From Streptomyces sp. NBC_00094 (GTDB lineage: Bacteria > Actinomycetota > Actinomycetes > Streptomycetales > Streptomycetaceae): a stretch of DNA of 64,000 nt. The position numbers were made by a program, and so were the translations under genes. The stretch spans positions 806,001 to 870,000 of the forward strand of contig NZ_JAPEMB010000001.1 in NCBI RefSeq assembly GCF_026343125.1. Reading direction: 5' to 3'. Below the pieces are notes generated by a model. The model saw nothing but the letters and a program-made list of their open reading frames with translations, did no database searches and was not told the DNA's origin. Below are positions 17,298 through 25,739 of the stretch, one piece after another. Positions within the stretch are counted from its first letter, which is position 1; each line of letters begins with the position of its first letter.

Positions 17298-18635
17298 ATG
17301 CGAACCGCAAGCCGTTCTCCCCTGGGCGCGCTCACCTTGGTCGCGGCCCTGTCGTTCCTGGCCTCTGCCTGTACGGGCTCCACGAACAACGGTGCGACTG
17401 ACGATCCCCAGGGCGAGACCACCATCACCTTCTGGCACGGCTGGTCCGCGCCGGCCGAGGTCAAGGCCATCGAGGACAGCATCGACGGCTTCGAGAAGGC
17501 CCACCCGAACATCAAGGTGAAGGTCGTCGGCAACATCAACGACGACAAGCTCGGCCAGGCGCTGCGCGCGGGCGGCTCCAACGGGCCCGACGTGGTCTCC
17601 TCGTTCACGACGGCCAACGTCGGCAAGTTCTGCCACTCGGGCGCGCTCGCCGACCTCAAGCCCTTCATCGAGAAGGACAAGCTGGACCTCGACACGATCT
17701 TCCCGAAGGTCCTGCAGGAGTACACCCAGTTCGAGGGCAAGCGCTGCACGCTGCCGCTGCTCTCCGACGCGTACGGCCTCTTCTACAACAAGGACGCCTT
17801 CGAGAAGGCCGGCATCAAGGCCCCGCCGAAGACCTGGTCCGAGTTCACCGAGGTCGCCAAGAAGCTCACCAAGGCCAAGGGCGACTCGTACGAGCAGCTC
17901 GGCTTCATGCCGAACTACCTCGGCTACGAGACCGTGGTCTCCCACTACATGTCGCAGTGGGACCACACGTACTTCGACGAGAGCGGCAAGTCCAACGTCG
18001 CCAAGGACCCGGCGTTCGCCGAGATGATGACGTACCAGAAGTCGCTGGTGGACGCCCTCGGCGGCTTCAAGAAGCTCGACAAGTACCGCACGACGTTCGG
18101 TGACGAGTGGGGCGCCAAGCACCCCTTCCACACCGGCCAGGTCGCCATGCAGCTGGATGGTGAGTGGCGGCTGAACTTCGTCAAGGACGCCAAGGTCGAC
18201 TTCGAGGTCGGCGTCGCGCCGCTGCCGGTCGCGGACGACGAGGTCGCCGAGTACGGCAAGGGCTACCTCTCCGGCACGATCATGGGCATCGCGCCGCAGA
18301 GCAAGAAGCAGAACGCGGCCTGGGAGCTGGTCAAGTACATGACCACGGACACCGAGGCCGTGGTGAACTTCGCCAACGGCATCGGCAACGTGCCCTCCAC
18401 CCTGGAGGCCCTGAAGTCCCCGAACCTGAAGTTCGACGCGCGCTTCAAGACCTTCCTGGACATCGCCCAGCACCCGCAGTCCACCACCTCGGACAACGCG
18501 GTCAACGGCTCCGCCTACCAGGACACTCTTCAAGGCTTCAGCCAGAAGTTCGAGAAGGGGCAGGTGGCGGACCTGAGGAAGGGGCTGGAGGAGACGGCGG
18601 CCCAGATCGACCGTGACATCGCCCAGGCGAAGTGA
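17298..18635 (+). CDS. csnE: Solute-binding lipoprotein of glucosamine-oligosaccharide ABC importer
   Basis: 445 aa from ATG 17298 with GGAAGGA 7 bases upstream; an earlier in-frame ATG at 17232 lies inside the operator-proximal leader. Signal peptide with lipobox LASAC gives a membrane-anchored lipoprotein. The rest is a family 1 (MalE/UgpB-like) sugar-binding protein: ITFWHGW near the N-terminus, GPDVVSSFTTANVG, GLFYNKDAFEKAGI, GQVAMQLDGEW. It starts the operon that continues with two permeases overlapping or closely following, and it is opposite the ROK repressor, as in the csnR-K locus of S. coelicolor. Ligand inferred from that match. Confidence 0.85.
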   Translation: MRTASRSPLGALTLVAALSFLASACTGSTNNGATDDPQGETTITFWHGWSAPAEVKAIEDSIDGFEKAHPNIKVKVVGNINDDKLGQALRAGGSNGPDVVSSFTTANVGKFCHSGALADLKPFIEKDKLDLDTIFPKVLQEYTQFEGKRCTLPLLSDAYGLFYNKDAFEKAGIKAPPKTWSEFTEVAKKLTKAKGDSYEQLGFMPNYLGYETVVSHYMSQWDHTYFDESGKSNVAKDPAFAEMMTYQKSLVDALGGFKKLDKYRTTFGDEWGAKHPFHTGQVAMQLDGEWRLNFVKDAKVDFEVGVAPLPVADDEVAEYGKGYLSGTIMGIAPQSKKQNAAWELVKYMTTDTEAVVNFANGIGNVPSTLEALKSPNLKFDARFKTFLDIAQHPQSTTSDNAVNGSAYQDTLQGFSQKFEKGQVADLRKGLEETAAQIDRDIAQAK

Positions 18636-19672
18636 CGGGGGCGCGTTCGATGAGGAGGGACATCCTGCCCGCGGTGGGGGCGGCCGCCCCGGTCGCCACT
18701 ACCCGCGCCGCTACCCGCGCCGCTACCCGCGCCGCGCGGCACGAGCCGCGCCGGAACCGCCGCCGATCGGCGCTTCGGACGGCGGCATTCATGTCGCCCT
18801 GGCTGATCGGATTCGGCGTCTTCTTCGCCTACCCGCTCGTCTCGACCGTCTACTTCTCTTTCATGCGGTACGACGGCCTCAACCCGCCGACCTGGCGGGG
18901 CCTGGAGAACTGGACGTACGTCTTCACGGACCTGCCGAAATTCTGGCCGGCAATCCGGAACACGCTCTGGCTGGGCGTCGTCATGGTCGTCTGCCGGGTG
19001 CTCTTCGGCCTCGGCATCGGCATGCTGATCACCAAGATCAAGACGGGTGCGGGGGTCTTCCGGACCCTCTTCTACCTGCCGTACCTGGCCCCGCCGGTCG
19101 CCGCCACGCTCGCCTTCGTCTTCCTGCTCAACCCCGGCACCGGACCGGTCAACTCGCTCCTGGAGGCGGTCGGCATCCCCGCCCCCTCCTGGTTCAACGA
19201 CGCGGCCTGGGCCAAGCCCGCCCTCACCGTCCTCGCCGTGTGGGGCGTCGGTGACCTCATGGTCATCTTCATGGCCGCGCTGCTCGACGTACCGAAGGAG
19301 CAGTACGAGGCCGCCGAGCTCGACGGGGCCTCTCCCTGGCAGCGGTTCCGCTTCGTGACATTGCCCTCGATCTCGCCGATCATCCTCTTCGCGGTCGTCA
19401 CCGGGGTCATCGGCGCGATGCAGTACTACACCCAGCCGATCGTGGCGGCGAAGGTCGCCTCGGGCGTGATGGGGGGCTCGGGCGTCACCTTCGAACCGGG
19501 CTACCCGGACGACTCCACCCTGACCCTGCCGCAGCTGATCTACAGCCTCGGCTTCAGCCAGTTCAACTACGGCGCGGCCTGCGTGGTGGCGCTGGTGCTC
19601 TTCGCCTTCTCCATGGCCTTCACCGCCCTGCTCATGCGCAGGCGCGGCGGCCTGATCGGCTCGGGTGACTGA
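18632..19672 (+). CDS. csnF: ABC sugar importer permease (MalF type)
   Basis: 346 aa from GTG 18632, overlapping the csnE stop codon by 4 bases; ATG at 18650 is an alternative. A basic, Arg/Ala-rich tail of about 45 residues contains a three-fold TRAA repeat. Six membrane segments follow, beginning AAFMSPWLIGFGVFFAYPLV, with the EAA loop EAAELDGASPWQRFRFVTLP that docks the ATPase. Translational coupling with csnE and the following permease indicates one importer. Confidence 0.85.
   Translation: MTGARSMRRDILPAVGAAAPVATTRAATRAATRAARHEPRRNRRRSALRTAAFMSPWLIGFGVFFAYPLVSTVYFSFMRYDGLNPPTWRGLENWTYVFTDLPKFWPAIRNTLWLGVVMVVCRVLFGLGIGMLITKIKTGAGVFRTLFYLPYLAPPVAATLAFVFLLNPGTGPVNSLLEAVGIPAPSWFNDAAWAKPALTVLAVWGVGDLMVIFMAALLDVPKEQYEAAELDGASPWQRFRFVTLPSISPIILFAVVTGVIGAMQYYTQPIVAAKVASGVMGGSGVTFEPGYPDDSTLTLPQLIYSLGFSQFNYGAACVVALVLFAFSMAFTALLMRRRGGLIGSGD
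18699..18734 (+). repeat. Three tandem copies of a 12-bp unit in csnF
   Basis: CTACCCGCGCCG is repeated exactly three times in frame and encodes the TRAA repeats in the cytoplasmic N-terminal tail of CsnF. Such repeats can vary in copy number by slippage without shifting the frame. Confidence 0.85.
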
Positions 19673-19675
19673 ACC

Positions 19676-20572
19676 ATGACGACCGCTACCGCTCCCGTCC
19701 GCCCCTCGGCCGGCGCCTCGGCGAGCTCCGCCGAGAAGCTGGCCCGCCGCAGGTCGCTGCTGCACTGGATCGCCGTGCACTCGCTCGGTATCGCCGCGGC
19801 TCTGTTCTTCGTGCTCCCGTTCGTCTTCGTCCTCCTGACGTCGCTGATGAGCGACCAGCAGGCGCTGACCCGGGACCTGACGCCGAACTCCTGGCACTGG
19901 GACAACTACATGAGGGTCTTCGAGACCCCGGGCTTCCTCACCTGGTGGAGGAACTCGCTGCTGTACGCGGGTCTCGGCACCGCCCTCGTGGTGGTGTCCT
20001 CGATCCCCGTGGCGTACGCGCTCGCCAAGTTCCGCTTCCGCGGGCGGCACCTGTCGCTGCTGCTCGTCATCTCGATGATGATGCTGCCGCCCCAGGTCGT
20101 GATCATCCCCATGTACCTGTTCTGGGCCCAGCAGATGGACCTCTCCGGCACGCTGTGGCCGCTGATCATCCCGATGGCGTTCGGCGACGCCTTCGCCGTC
20201 TTCCTGCTGCGTCAGTTCCTCATGACCATCCCGAACGAGTACATCGAGGCCGCGCGGATCGACGGATGCGGCGAGTTCCGCACCCTCCTGCGGATCGTGC
20301 TGCCGATGGCGAAGCCCGGCATCGCCGCCGTCGCCCTCTTCCAGTTCTTCTACTGCTGGAACGACTACTTCGGGCCGCAGATCTACGCCTCCGAGAACCC
20401 GGGCGCCTGGACACTGAGTTACGGCCTGGAGTCCTTCAAAGGCGCACACCACACCGACTGGAACCTGACCATGGCCGCGACCGTACTGGTCATGGCCCCT
20501 GTGATCCTCGTCTTCTTCTTCGCCCAGAAGGCGTTCGTCGAGGGAGTCACACTGACCGGAGTGAAGGGCTGA
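19676..20572 (+). CDS. csnG: ABC sugar importer permease (MalG type)
   Basis: 298 aa, ATG 3 bp after the csnF stop. Typical MalG layout: LGIAAALFFVLPFVFVLLTSL as first membrane segment, five more segments, and the EAA loop EAARIDGCGEFRTLLRIVLPMAKPG. It forms the transmembrane channel together with CsnF, with the ATPase at 15624-16970 or a shared MsiK as energy source. The GH4 gene begins 7 bp downstream. Confidence 0.87.
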   Translation: MTTATAPVRPSAGASASSAEKLARRRSLLHWIAVHSLGIAAALFFVLPFVFVLLTSLMSDQQALTRDLTPNSWHWDNYMRVFETPGFLTWWRNSLLYAGLGTALVVVSSIPVAYALAKFRFRGRHLSLLLVISMMMLPPQVVIIPMYLFWAQQMDLSGTLWPLIIPMAFGDAFAVFLLRQFLMTIPNEYIEAARIDGCGEFRTLLRIVLPMAKPGIAAVALFQFFYCWNDYFGPQIYASENPGAWTLSYGLESFKGAHHTDWNLTMAATVLVMAPVILVFFFAQKAFVEGVTLTGVKG

Positions 20573-20579
20573 ACACACC

Positions 20580-21845
20580 ATGAAGCTCGCTGTCGTGGGG
20601 GGCGGTTCCACCTACACCCCCGAACTGATCGACGGATTCGCGCGGCTGCGCGACACCCTTCCCATCACCGAACTCGTCCTCGTCGACCCCGCCGCCGAAC
20701 GCCTCGAACTGGTCGGCGGGCTCGCCCGGCGCATCTTCGCCAGGCAGGAACACGCCGGGAAGATCGTCACCACCACCGACCTGGACGCCGGCGTCGAGGG
20801 CGCCGACGCCGTCCTGCTCCAGCTGCGCGTCGGCGGCCAGACCGCCCGGAACCAGGACGAGACCTGGCCACTGGAATGCGGCTGCGTCGGCCAGGAGACC
20901 ACCGGAGCCGGCGGCCTCGCCAAAGCACTGCGCACCGTCCCGGTGGTCCTGGACATCGCCGAGCGGGTCCGGCGCGCCAACCCGGACGCCTGGATCATCG
21001 ACTTCACCAACCCCGTCGGCATCGTCACGCGCGCGCTGCTCCAGGCCGGGCACAAGGCCGTCGGCCTGTGCAACGTGGCCATCGGCTTCCAGCGGAAGTT
21101 CGCCAGGCTCCTCGACGTGGCCCCGTCCGAGATCCACCTCGACCACATCGGGCTCAACCACCTGACCTGGGAGACCGGCGTACGGATCGGCGGGCCCCAG
21201 GGCGAGGACGTGCTGCCGCGGCTGCTCGCCGAGCACGGCGACACCATCGCCGGCGACCTGCACCTGCCACGCCTGGTCATGGACCGCTTCGGCGTCGTCC
21301 CCTCGTACTACCTGCGGTACTTCTACGCGCACGACGAAGTGGTACGCGAGCTCGGCACCAAGCCCTCGCGGGCCGCCGAGGTCGCCGCGATGGAGAAGGA
21401 ACTCCTGGAGATGTACGGGGACCCGACGCTCGACGAGAAGCCGGCACTGCTCGGCAAGCGCGGCGGCGCCTTCTACTCCGAGGCCGCCGTGGACCTGGCC
21501 GCGTCCCTGCTGGGCGGCGGAGGATCGCCGTACCAGGTGGTGAACACGTACAACAACGGCACACTGCCGTTCCTGCCGGACGACGCCGTCATCGAGACGC
21601 AGGCCGCGGTCGGGCCCGCGGGCGCGGTACCGCTGCCGGTCGCACCGGTGGACCCGCTGTACGCCGGTCTGATCGCGAACGTCACCGCCTACGAGGACCT
21701 GGCCCTCGACGCGGCGCTGCGCGGCGGCCGCGACCGGGTGTTCAAGGCACTGCTCGCACACCCGCTGGTCGGACAGTACGCGTACGCCGAGGGCCTCACG
21801 GACCGGCTGATCACGCACAACCGGGAGCACCTCACATGGGCCTGA
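20580..21845 (+). CDS. GH4-family NAD-dependent 6-phospho-glycosidase of the csn operon
   Basis: 421 aa. N-terminal Rossmann motif VVGGGSTYTPELI for NAD, then the GH4 signatures: QLRVGG, DFTNPVGIVT, the metal-binding CNVAIG and GLNHLTW. GH4 enzymes cleave by an NAD/Mn redox-elimination mechanism and often act on 6-phosphorylated disaccharides. In the csn operon the substrate is probably a glucosamine oligomer or its phosphate; this is inferred. Begins 7 bp after csnG and overlaps the kinase gene by 10 bp, so it is translationally coupled. Confidence 0.87.
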   Translation: MKLAVVGGGSTYTPELIDGFARLRDTLPITELVLVDPAAERLELVGGLARRIFARQEHAGKIVTTTDLDAGVEGADAVLLQLRVGGQTARNQDETWPLECGCVGQETTGAGGLAKALRTVPVVLDIAERVRRANPDAWIIDFTNPVGIVTRALLQAGHKAVGLCNVAIGFQRKFARLLDVAPSEIHLDHIGLNHLTWETGVRIGGPQGEDVLPRLLAEHGDTIAGDLHLPRLVMDRFGVVPSYYLRYFYAHDEVVRELGTKPSRAAEVAAMEKELLEMYGDPTLDEKPALLGKRGGAFYSEAAVDLAASLLGGGGSPYQVVNTYNNGTLPFLPDDAVIETQAAVGPAGAVPLPVAPVDPLYAGLIANVTAYEDLALDAALRGGRDRVFKALLAHPLVGQYAYAEGLTDRLITHNREHLTWA

Positions 21846-22816
21846 ACGCAGCCGTACTGGCGATCGACGCCGGCAACAGCAAGACCGACGTGGCACTGAT
21901 CGGCGCAGACGGCCGGGTGCTCGGCAGGGCACGAGGCGACGGCTTCCAGCCGTCGGCCAGGGGGGTCGAGTCTGCGGTGGGCGTGCTCGACGCGGCGGTG
22001 CGGGAGGCAGCCGAGGCGGCCGGGCTCTCCGGCCCCGGCCCTGTCGCCCTGCACGTCGCCGCCTGTCTCGCCAACGCCGACTTCCCCGAGGAGGAGGGCG
22101 AGCTCGCCGACGAGATCGAGAGACGTGGCTGGGGCCGACAGGTCGCCGTACGCAACGACACCTTCGCCCTCCTGCGGGCGGGCACCGTGGAGCCCCGCGG
22201 GGTCGCCGTGGTCTGCGGGGCCGGGATCAACTGCGTCGGGATGACCCCCGACGGACGGACCGCGCGCTTCCCCGCGATCGGGAAGATCTCCGGCGACTGG
22301 GGCGGCGGCAGCGGCATGGCCGAGGAGGCGCTCTGGTTCGCCGCCCGTGCCGAGGACGGGCGCGGCGAGCCGACCGAGCTGGCGCGCGCGCTGCCCGCGC
22401 ACTTCGGCCTGGAGACGATGTACGCGCTGATCGAGGCGCTGCACTTCGAGCGCATCCCGAAACAGCGCACCCATGAGCTGCCGCCCGTGCTGTTCGCGGT
22501 CGCGGAGGAAGGCGACCTGGTTGCGCGGGCCTTGGTGGACCGCCAGGCGGAGGAGATCGTGGCGCTCGCGACGGCCGCTCTGGAGAAGCTCGACCTGATG
22601 ACCGGGCCGGCCGACGTCGTGCTGGGCGGGGGCATCCTGGCCGCGCGCCATCCCCTGCTCGACGGCGGCATCCGCCGGCGCCTGGCGGATCACGCCCCGA
22701 TGGCCGTCCCCCTGGTGGTGACCGACCCGCCGGTGATGGGGGCCGCGCTGCTCGGGCTCGACGAGCTGGGCGCCCCGCCGAGCTCCTTCGCGAACCTCCG
22801 CGCCTGCTTCACATGA
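21836..22816 (+). CDS. BadF/BadG/BcrA-type N-acetylglucosamine/glucosamine kinase
   Basis: 326 aa from ATG 21836, which lies inside the end of the GH4 gene (ATGGGCCTGA overlap). Actin-fold ATPase: phosphate-1 motif VLAIDAGNSKTDVAL, phosphate-2 region GVAVVCGAGINCVG, KISGDWGGGSG and adenosine motif VVLGGGILAA. The family covers GlcNAc/GlcN kinases, which fits phosphorylation of sugar released from imported chitosan oligomers. It overlaps the next frame at ATGA (22813). Confidence 0.85.
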   Translation: MGLNAAVLAIDAGNSKTDVALIGADGRVLGRARGDGFQPSARGVESAVGVLDAAVREAAEAAGLSGPGPVALHVAACLANADFPEEEGELADEIERRGWGRQVAVRNDTFALLRAGTVEPRGVAVVCGAGINCVGMTPDGRTARFPAIGKISGDWGGGSGMAEEALWFAARAEDGRGEPTELARALPAHFGLETMYALIEALHFERIPKQRTHELPPVLFAVAEEGDLVARALVDRQAEEIVALATAALEKLDLMTGPADVVLGGGILAARHPLLDGGIRRRLADHAPMAVPLVVTDPPVMGAALLGLDELGAPPSSFANLRACFT

Positions 22817-22863
22817 CTCGTGGAACAAACCGTCCTGAACATCACTGCCTGGAGGCACCCAAG

Positions 22864-23919
22864 TTGACCCTCTCATCCGTGGACGTCGTCCCGGGCCGCT
22901 TGATGGCCCAGGAGCTGGCCGAGCAGCCGGACGTGCTGCAGCGCGTTCTGGACGACGGGACCCCGCGGATCAACGCGGTCGCGGCGGAGATCGTCGCTCG
23001 CGGACCTCGCTTCGTCCTGTTCACCGCGCGCGGCACCTCGGACAACGCCGCGCTCTACGGCAAGTACCTCGTCGAGGTCATGCTGGGCAAGCCGGCCGGC
23101 CTGTCCTCGATGTCGACGACAACGGTGTACGGAGCCCGGTCGGACCTGACCGGCTGCCTCGTCGTCACGGTCAGCCAGTCCGGCGGCTCGCCGGACCTGG
23201 TGGCCGCCGCCGAAGCCGCCCGCGAGGCCGGCGCGATCACGCTCGCCGTCACCAACACCCCGGGATCCCCTCTCGCAGCCGTCTGCGAGTACCACCTGGA
23301 CGTTCTCGCCGGACCGGAACTCGCCCTGCCGGCCACCAAGACCTACACGGCCGAGCTGCTGACGCTCTATCTGCTGGTACGGGCACTGTCCGGGGTCGAC
23401 GGCGCGTCGAGCGCGAGAGACATTCCGGCCTTGGCGCACACGGTTCTGAGCGGGAGCCTCGGCGGGCTCGCGGAGCGGTACCGGAACGCGGGCAGCCTCC
23501 TGCTCACCTCGCGCGGGTTCGCCTACCCCACGGCGCGCGAGGCCGCTCTCAAGCTGATGGAGACGAGCTACATTCCCAGTCTCGCCTTCTCGGGCGCCGA
23601 CCTGATGCACGGGCCGCTGGCCATGGTGGACCGTGACACACCCGTGATCGCCGTGGTGCCCGGTGGGGCCGGCGGCACCGCCCTCCAGCCGGTGCTCGAC
23701 CGACTGCGGGGGTGCGGCGCCGACCTGACCGTCATCGGGAACCCTGACCACGTGTCCGCGGTCGGTCGGGGCTTCGCCCTCCCGGACGGGGTACCGGAGG
23801 AACTGCAGCCGCTCCTCCAGATCCTGCCGCTCCAGCGGCTCGCCTACGAGCTGGCGATCGCCCGCGGTGTGGACCCGGATGCGCCGCGCGCTCTGGCGAA
23901 GGTGACCGAAACCCACTGA
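22864..23919 (+). CDS. SIS-domain glucosamine-phosphate deaminase/isomerase-like protein
   Basis: 351 aa from TTG 22864, chosen for GGAGG 8 bases upstream; ATG 22813, which overlaps the kinase stop, would add 17 residues but has no ribosome site. Two SIS domains in tandem: ARGTSDNAA and VSQSGGSPDLV in the first, TSRGFAYPTAREAALKLMET and GADLMHGPLAM in the second. This is the arrangement of the GlmS isomerase half, AgaS and NagB-II type deaminases. The glutaminase domain of GlmS is missing, so conversion of glucosamine 6-phosphate to fructose 6-phosphate is the likely role. Confidence 0.85.
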   Translation: MTLSSVDVVPGRLMAQELAEQPDVLQRVLDDGTPRINAVAAEIVARGPRFVLFTARGTSDNAALYGKYLVEVMLGKPAGLSSMSTTTVYGARSDLTGCLVVTVSQSGGSPDLVAAAEAAREAGAITLAVTNTPGSPLAAVCEYHLDVLAGPELALPATKTYTAELLTLYLLVRALSGVDGASSARDIPALAHTVLSGSLGGLAERYRNAGSLLLTSRGFAYPTAREAALKLMETSYIPSLAFSGADLMHGPLAMVDRDTPVIAVVPGGAGGTALQPVLDRLRGCGADLTVIGNPDHVSAVGRGFALPDGVPEELQPLLQILPLQRLAYELAIARGVDPDAPRALAKVTETH

Positions 23920-23924
23920 ACGCC

Positions 23925-23965
23925 ACGACGGGGCCGCCAGGCGATGCGCCTGGCGACCCCGTCGT
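23925..23965 (+). terminator. Terminator of the csn operon
   Basis: ACGACGGGG (23925-23933) pairs with CCCCGTCGT (23957-23965), and inside it GCCAGGCG pairs with CGCCTGGC. The hairpin begins 5 bases after the SIS gene stop codon. Confidence 0.75.
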
Positions 23966-23997
23966 CGTGTTCACGCACCACGCGGTGCGTCGGCGGC

Positions 23998-24069
23998 CCG
24001 GACCGCAGGCGCACCACGGAGGGGTCCGGACCGCAGACGCGACGCGGAGAGGTCCGGGCCGCAGACGCG
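23998..24069. repeat. Degenerate 28-bp tandem repeat, 2.5 copies
   Basis: Units begin at 23998, 24026 and 24054, each opening CCGGACCGCAGACGC or a close variant; the first two end in GGAGGGGT or GGAGAGGT. The third is cut short by the following hairpin. No coding role is visible. Confidence 0.65.
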
Positions 24070-24114
24070 CCGGATCGTCGGAGGCCTGCCCTCTCGGGCC
24101 TCCGACGATCCGGC
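24069..24114 (-). terminator. Strong terminator of the GH46 chitosanase gene
   Basis: GCCGGATCGTCGGAGGCC (24069-24086) and GGCCTCCGACGATCCGGC (24097-24114) are perfect 18-base complements around a 10-base loop, 25 bases beyond the chitosanase stop codon. Confidence 0.8.
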
Positions 24115-24139
24115 AGTCAGCGTTCCGTGCGCCTGCCGA

Positions 24140-25363
24140 CTACTGCGTGATCGAGAACGACTCGCCGTAGACGCTCCAGGAGAGCGGAGTGTTGAGGTCG
24201 AGGTTGTTCTCGTTCAGGAACCTGCGCTGGGCGGTACTGACCCGGGTGGTGTCGCTGTGGGCCTCTTCCGTACGCATCTCCTCCTCGCGGGCGTCGAGGA
24301 AGGCGTTCAGGTAGGTCTTCTCGTTCCCGCCCTGCGACGGCGGGACGGCGCGGGAGAGAGCGACCGCGCGGATGGAACGGAAGCCCGCCTCGCCGTGCAT
24401 GACGGCCGCGTCGTAGTAGGCGAACTGGCCGAGGGCGCGCAGGCCGTCCTGCTTGGCTTGGGAGACCGCGGGGTTGAAGTAGACCCGGTCGCGCTCCTGC
24501 TCCTGCGTCTGCTGGAACACCGGGTCCTGCGCGGCCTCGTGCCAGGCGTCCTGGAAACCGGGGTCCAAGCCCTCGTGCGAGTCGGTGCCGTCCACCGCTC
24601 GCAGGGCAGGCAGGTAGGAGGCCAGCGGGTTGTCCGGGTCCTTGGCGGTGTAGCGCTCGACCAGGTCGAGCATGTCGCCCGTACCGGAGCAGAAACCGAT
24701 GATGCCGGCGGTGTAGCCGCGACCGTCGGCGATGTCCTCGATGTAGGTGAACTGGGCGCGCCAGTCGAGGGAGGAGTTCTCGAAGGAGGACACCAGTTTC
24801 ATGGCGACCTCCTTCTTGGCCGCGTTGTCGAGGTTCGTGCCGGTGGACGGCGGCGGGGTGGTCGGGCCGCCGCTGCCATAGGCCTCGACCTCCCAGAGCG
24901 AGTACCCGTACGCGGTGCCCCGCTGGGTGCCGAAGACACGGAGGTAGCGGCCGGTGCCGTTGACCGTGAGGTCGTCGGTACCGCCGTCGCCGGCAGTGGT
25001 GGTGTAGATCTGACGCCAGGTGGAGCCGTCGTCGGACAGTTCGACGCGGTAGGCCTTGGCGTAGGCGGCCTCCCACTTCAGGACCACGCGGTTGACGGCC
25101 GTGCCCGCGCCGAGGTCGATCCGTATCCACTGGTTGTCGACGCCCTCGGCGCTGGCCCAGCGGGTCGAGGTCGAGCCGTCGAGGGCCTTGGCGCCGCCGA
25201 AGGTGCTCGCCTCCGTGGAGGAGACGGTGACCGGCTTGTTGAGGGCGAGGTTACCGGCTGCGGCGGTGGCGGGCGTGAGGGTGATCAGGGTGGGCAGCAG
25301 GGCGCCCGCGACGACGGCAGCTCCGGCGGCAACCGCACGGCGGTGATTCCTCTTCAGGGACAT
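24140..25363 (-). CDS. csnA: Secreted GH46 chitosanase with N-terminal discoidin domain
   Basis: 407 aa from ATG 25363 with AGAGGAG upstream. Signal peptide AAVVAGALLPTLITLTPATAAA, discoidin/CBM32-like domain ~37-163, Pro/Thr linker, GH46 domain ~176-407. The GH46 part closely resembles Streptomyces sp. N174 chitosanase (GFCSGTGDMLDLVERYT, ERDRVYFNPAVSQAK, GLRALGQFAYYDA). Catalytic acid Glu195 (SSFENSSLDW) and base Asp213 (DIADGRGYT) are 18 residues apart, as are E22 and D40 of N174. Classical csnA enzymes lack the discoidin domain, so this is an extended form. A CsnR-type palindrome and promoter lie upstream. Confidence 0.93.
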   Translation of the reverse strand: MSLKRNHRRAVAAGAAVVAGALLPTLITLTPATAAAGNLALNKPVTVSSTEASTFGGAKALDGSTSTRWASAEGVDNQWIRIDLGAGTAVNRVVLKWEAAYAKAYRVELSDDGSTWRQIYTTTAGDGGTDDLTVNGTGRYLRVFGTQRGTAYGYSLWEVEAYGSGGPTTPPPSTGTNLDNAAKKEVAMKLVSSFENSSLDWRAQFTYIEDIADGRGYTAGIIGFCSGTGDMLDLVERYTAKDPDNPLASYLPALRAVDGTDSHEGLDPGFQDAWHEAAQDPVFQQTQEQERDRVYFNPAVSQAKQDGLRALGQFAYYDAAVMHGEAGFRSIRAVALSRAVPPSQGGNEKTYLNAFLDAREEEMRTEEAHSDTTRVSTAQRRFLNENNLDLNTPLSWSVYGESFSITQ

Positions 25364-25432
25364 GACGCTCCTCTGTTGAGACGGGAGATCGGTCGGTGTT
25401 GTTGGTTCGGCTTAGGGGGTGGCAACGCACTT

Positions 25433-25459
25433 GTAAGTTAGGAAAGTTTTCTAACTTAC
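25433..25459. promoter_or_regulatory. CsnR-type operator of the GH46 chitosanase gene
   Basis: An inverted repeat with outer arms GTAAGTTAG and CTAACTTAC around a centre GAAAGTTTT. The plus-strand half is GTTAGGAAA as in the other sites; the other half has TTTTCTAAC. It lies 70 bp upstream of the ATG, just after the predicted -10. Confidence 0.8.
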
Positions 25460-25467
25460 GATCCTGA

Positions 25468-25497
25468 AGGCTAGGGCGAGAGAAAGGCGCGGCGCAA
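25468..25497 (-). promoter_or_regulatory. Predicted promoter of the GH46 chitosanase gene
   Basis: On the minus strand TTGCGC (25497-25492) and TAGCCT (25473-25468) are separated by 18 bases. The operator begins 8 bases after the -10, as at the GH8 promoter. Confidence 0.5.
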
Positions 25498-25739
25498 TAC
25501 TTCTGCGCGTCGGAGGGGTCGGTCGGCGTCTACTTCCTGCTCGCGATGCGCGACGCGCTCGCGGGACCGCCGGCCCGGCCGACGGCGTCCGCCCAGTGAG
25601 CCTTGTCAGCGTGGCCACCGATCGGGTGACTGCGGCGGGTTGCGGGGACAGCCGCAACGCACGAGGCTCCCGCGCCGTTGGGGGGAGGTGTTCGAAGTCT
25701 CAACCCGTCGGCGCAGGAGCCTCGTTGGTTCCCTATCCT

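Noticed and set aside
20876..22816. A single 646-residue protein covering the GH4 end and the kinase
   Set aside because: The first part is an out-of-frame reading of the GH4 gene; the kinase starts at ATG 21836 with its own phosphate-binding motif.
23998..24114. Possible CRISPR array
   Set aside because: Only 2.5 degenerate units directly abutting each other with no spacers, and no cas genes nearby.
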